Source: a virus. From it: a stretch of DNA of 24,708 bases. The stretch is from positions 1 to 24,708 of IMG/VR virus record IMGVR_UViG_3300049846_000176; one strand, given 5' to 3'. The translations under genes and the position numbers were made by a program. The first letter of the stretch is position 1. Every line of letters begins with the position of its first letter. Positions 23,132-24,708 of this stretch are shown piece by piece. The notes under the pieces were generated by a model that was not told the DNA's origin, did not search any database, and saw only the letters and a list, made by a program, of their open reading frames with translations.

Positions 23132-23607
23132 TCAGCAAAAAAGCCATTGAAATGATCAAACACCATGAAGGTGTTAGGTTGTTGCCCTATCGTTGTCCCG
23201 CAAGATTGTGGACTGTTGGGGTCGGTCATGTGATTGATCCCAATCATGCCAAAGTGCCTTTTGATCAGCGTTTGGATTTATCTATTCCTATTGGATGGAA
23301 TAGAAAACTAACAATGGATGAAGTCGATGCTATCCTTGCTAAAGACCTTGAACGATTTGAGATTGGCGTGGTTCGATTGTGTCCTGGTTCTGTTGATAAG
23401 CAAAACCATCTGGATGCAATGGTCAGTTTTGCATTCAATGTGGGATTAGGCAATTTACAAAAATCCACCCTAAGAATGAAATATAACAGGGGTGATTATG
23501 ATGGTGCAAGTGAAGCATTTTTAGATTGGACAAAAGCCGCTGGCAAAATATTGCCAGGGCTTGTCAAACGCAGAAAAGATGAACAGGCTTTGTTTTTAGG
23601 TCAATAG
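23128..23607 (+). CDS. Endolysin, T4-type lysozyme (GH24)
   Basis: A 159-residue muramidase that cuts the glycan backbone of peptidoglycan at the end of infection. Catalytic Glu14 is in IKHHEGVRLLPYRC; Cys23 and Thr29 follow at the 8- and 5-residue spacing of the T4 lysozyme E-D-T set, with Cys in place of Asp, as also occurs in other phage lysozymes. WTVGVGH (28-34), DAMVSFAFNVG (about 94-104) and KILPGLVKRRKDEQALF (near the end) match the family. There is no signal peptide or SAR segment, so export should depend on the holin. ATG at 23128 is the best start; 23056 is upstream inside the holin gene. It overlaps the minus-strand gene end by 7 bases. Confidence 0.93.
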   Translation: MISKKAIEMIKHHEGVRLLPYRCPARLWTVGVGHVIDPNHAKVPFDQRLDLSIPIGWNRKLTMDEVDAILAKDLERFEIGVVRLCPGSVDKQNHLDAMVSFAFNVGLGNLQKSTLRMKYNRGDYDGASEAFLDWTKAAGKILPGLVKRRKDEQALFLGQ

Positions 23608-23906
23608 CCTAATTTTTTATTGAGCCTTGCAGTTTCTGCTCTGTCTATTGCTTCATCCATCAAATCTTGTTGTTGATTGGCATAAAGTTTTTCCCAAGAC
23701 AATTTCTTAATTTCAATATATTCCTTATGAGGAATATCCCATGTGACTTCTTCATTTTTTTTATTGAAAATGGAAATGTCTAAGTTTTCTTCTATACCAA
23801 TATCATTTTCTGCTGGAATGTAGCAAACTGCTACTTCAAAATCATCAGTTTCAAATGTGTAATCTGCCGCATTAATGATGTTGTTGTAGTAATCAATTTT
23901 GCTCAT
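23601..23906 (-). CDS. Small acidic protein of unknown function
   Basis: A 101-residue protein with a very good ribosome site (GAGGA, 7 bases upstream). It is acidic, with Tyr/Asp/Glu-rich stretches (YYNNIINAADYTFETDDFE), then a Lys/Glu-rich helix (KEYIEIKKLSWEKLYANQQQ) and an RAETARLNKKLGY end. No domain recognised. It converges with the endolysin (7-base overlap) and forms an ATGA-coupled pair with the gene before it (24247). The gene order suggests an early or accessory operon on the other strand. Confidence 0.75.
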   Translation of the reverse strand: MSKIDYYNNIINAADYTFETDDFEVAVCYIPAENDIGIEENLDISIFNKKNEEVTWDIPHKEYIEIKKLSWEKLYANQQQDLMDEAIDRAETARLNKKLGY

Positions 23907-24247
23907 GAATACATCCTCAAAATTTGATCGGTTTCAGCCTTTGTTGCCCTGCGATACTCAAACAAGTCTTTGTGTTCAGGATACATCAATGCAAACAATC
24001 TAGCCAAATAAGGGCTGATGTTGTTATTGATTTTCCAGATAGAACCATTTTCTTGCATTGCGCTGTGATGCCGCAATACATGGATAATTGTTCTCGCTGA
24101 ATAATGCTTAAATCCCTTGTTGATCACTTTTGATGTTTCGCTAAGAAATGCAACCCAAATGTGATTGTTTTCAGGAATCCAGGCAACAAATTCATCAGAA
24201 AATTCACCCCTGTTTTCTTTGATAATTTGATCAATGGTTTTCATCAT
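23903..24247 (-). CDS. Small protein of unknown function
   Basis: A 114-residue protein with no recognised motif. It contains 'DEFVAWIPENNHIWVAFLSETSKV', a His-rich stretch (KHYSARTIIHVLRHHSAM) and helix-like 'SPYLARLFALMYPEHKDLFEYRRATKAE'. Starts at 24247 and 24244 are both possible (MM). It overlaps both neighbours by ATGA. The His/Arg-rich middle might bind nucleic acid or metal, but no proven pattern is present. Confidence 0.7.
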   Translation of the reverse strand: MMKTIDQIIKENRGEFSDEFVAWIPENNHIWVAFLSETSKVINKGFKHYSARTIIHVLRHHSAMQENGSIWKINNNISPYLARLFALMYPEHKDLFEYRRATKAETDQILRMYS

Positions 24248-24588
24248 GACACCCGAATCACATCAATGCTTTGATCGTCTTTGTTTCTGGATGTGATGCA
24301 AGACCCATTACCAAAAACTCTGCATACATAACTTGATGTAACTGATTGCAACCCATCCATATCGAAATTTTCAAATGGAATAGAAACCGATTGACCAATT
24401 TGTAAATCTTTGGCGTATTTTTTAATATGTTCTGTTAAAACACCATAACCATATTTTGCCCCTCTTTTGGGTTTTTGACTAATAGGTTCACCGAATTCTT
24501 GTCCATCAATTGCAATGTGATATTCACAACCAACAGCATCCAGCATAGCAAGTGCTTTTTTCAATGTGACTTCTTGAATGTGTTTCAT
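24244..24588 (-). CDS. Small protein, possibly DNA-binding regulatory type
   Basis: A 114-residue protein with a good ribosome site (AGGAAAAAAT before the ATG). The C-terminal half reads 'DLQIGQSVSIPF...LQSVTSSYVCRVFGNGSCITSRNKDDQSIDVIRVS', similar to small environmental phage proteins with a 'GdS...p......v...a...g.k..tR....gv.v.Rv' pattern. I know of no assigned function for that pattern. It starts with a helix (LKKALAMLDAVGCEYHIAID) and has a basic linker (KPKRGAKYG). It is the second of at least four ATGA-linked genes. Confidence 0.7.
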   Translation of the reverse strand: MKHIQEVTLKKALAMLDAVGCEYHIAIDGQEFGEPISQKPKRGAKYGYGVLTEHIKKYAKDLQIGQSVSIPFENFDMDGLQSVTSSYVCRVFGNGSCITSRNKDDQSIDVIRVS

Positions 24589-24708
24589 ATTTTTTCCTGT
24601 TTTAAAAATGGTGGGTTAATTGCTTGTGCTTTAATCTTTTGATTAAAAACAATTGGTAGTGCAACTTCCACCATAACAGCAAGTGGTGCAAGTGACCATG
24701 CGCCCACC
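24585..24708 (-). CDS. 3' end of a further minus-strand gene (partial)
   Basis: Reading the minus strand from the window edge, one frame stays open for 40 codons and ends with TGA at 24587-24585, overlapping the next start as ATGA. The peptide reads WSLAPLAVMVEVALPIVF, then NQKIKAQAINPPFLKQEKI. The ATGA coupling, identical to the other joints of this operon, supports a real gene. A second frame is also open for part of the region, so confidence is moderate. No function can be given. Confidence 0.5.
   Translation of the reverse strand, partial: VGAWSLAPLAVMVEVALPIVFNQKIKAQAINPPFLKQEKI

Noticed and set aside
23598-23627. Bidirectional terminator between endolysin and minus-strand operon
   Set aside because: AGGT-CAATA pairs with TATTG-GCCT only with a bulge and a G-U pair, the stem is AT-rich, and no U-tract follows on either strand.
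1-24708. tRNA genes, integrase, insertion sequences or attachment sites
   Set aside because: No cloverleaf-like stretch, recombinase motif or terminal inverted repeats were seen; almost all of the sequence is taken by structural, sugar-transfer or lysis genes.

Overview
This window looks like part of the genome of a tailed bacteriophage (Caudoviricetes) with an HK97-type head and a long, non-contractile, siphovirus-like tail. The gene order is portal, prohead protease, capsid, connector, tail tube, G/G-T chaperone, tape measure, tail tip, fibres and lysis, with almost no non-coding DNA. Base composition is AT-leaning. No host gene, tRNA, rRNA, CRISPR array or insertion sequence is visible. 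A Gram-negative aquatic host is likely but not proven; it is suggested by a heptosyltransferase-like gene, a T4-type lysozyme and the general resemblance to environmental phage contigs. I see no integrase or repressor, so lifestyle cannot be judged here.

Layout, + strand. 1-4900: head module, with the portal 3' end, a possible small AT-hook frame, an S78 prohead protease, two tandem paralogous HK97-fold capsid proteins separated by a strong intrinsic terminator, a gp6-like connector and a head-closure protein. 4897-9480: tail shaft, with a tail-completion protein, tail tube, a small unknown, a gp10-like protein, a tail assembly chaperone with a GGGAAAC -1 frameshift signal, and a tape measure. 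9483-14525: tail tip, with two minor tail proteins, a GNAT-like protein and a large J-like hub/fibre. 14526-19140: fibre module, with a short fibre, an accessory protein, a 1011-residue collagen-like Gly-X-Ser fibre and a fibre-associated protein. 19185-21872: three genes for sugar transfer, namely a GT2-methyltransferase fusion, a GT2 fused to half a GT9 domain, and the other GT9 half. 21914-23607: lysis, with a small XhlA-like protein, a membrane protein, a holin-like protein and an endolysin.

Minus strand, 23601-24708: four tightly overlapping small genes of unknown function, the last cut by the window edge. They converge on the lysis genes and probably belong to the early or accessory region.

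How the genes fit together: the + strand block encodes virion assembly in order, and most genes are linked by 1-20 base overlaps or very short gaps, so it probably reads as a few long late transcripts. The most thought-provoking points are: (i) glycosyltransferase/methyltransferase genes directly after a Ser-rich collagen-like fibre, which suggests but does not prove a virion-modification cassette; (ii) the duplicated capsid gene with a terminator between the copies; (iii) a textbook -1 frameshift heptamer; and (iv) the apparent complete absence, by eye, of six palindromic tetranucleotides (AGCT, GGCC, CCGG, CGCG, ACGT, GTAC), while GATC, GCGC and TCGA are common.
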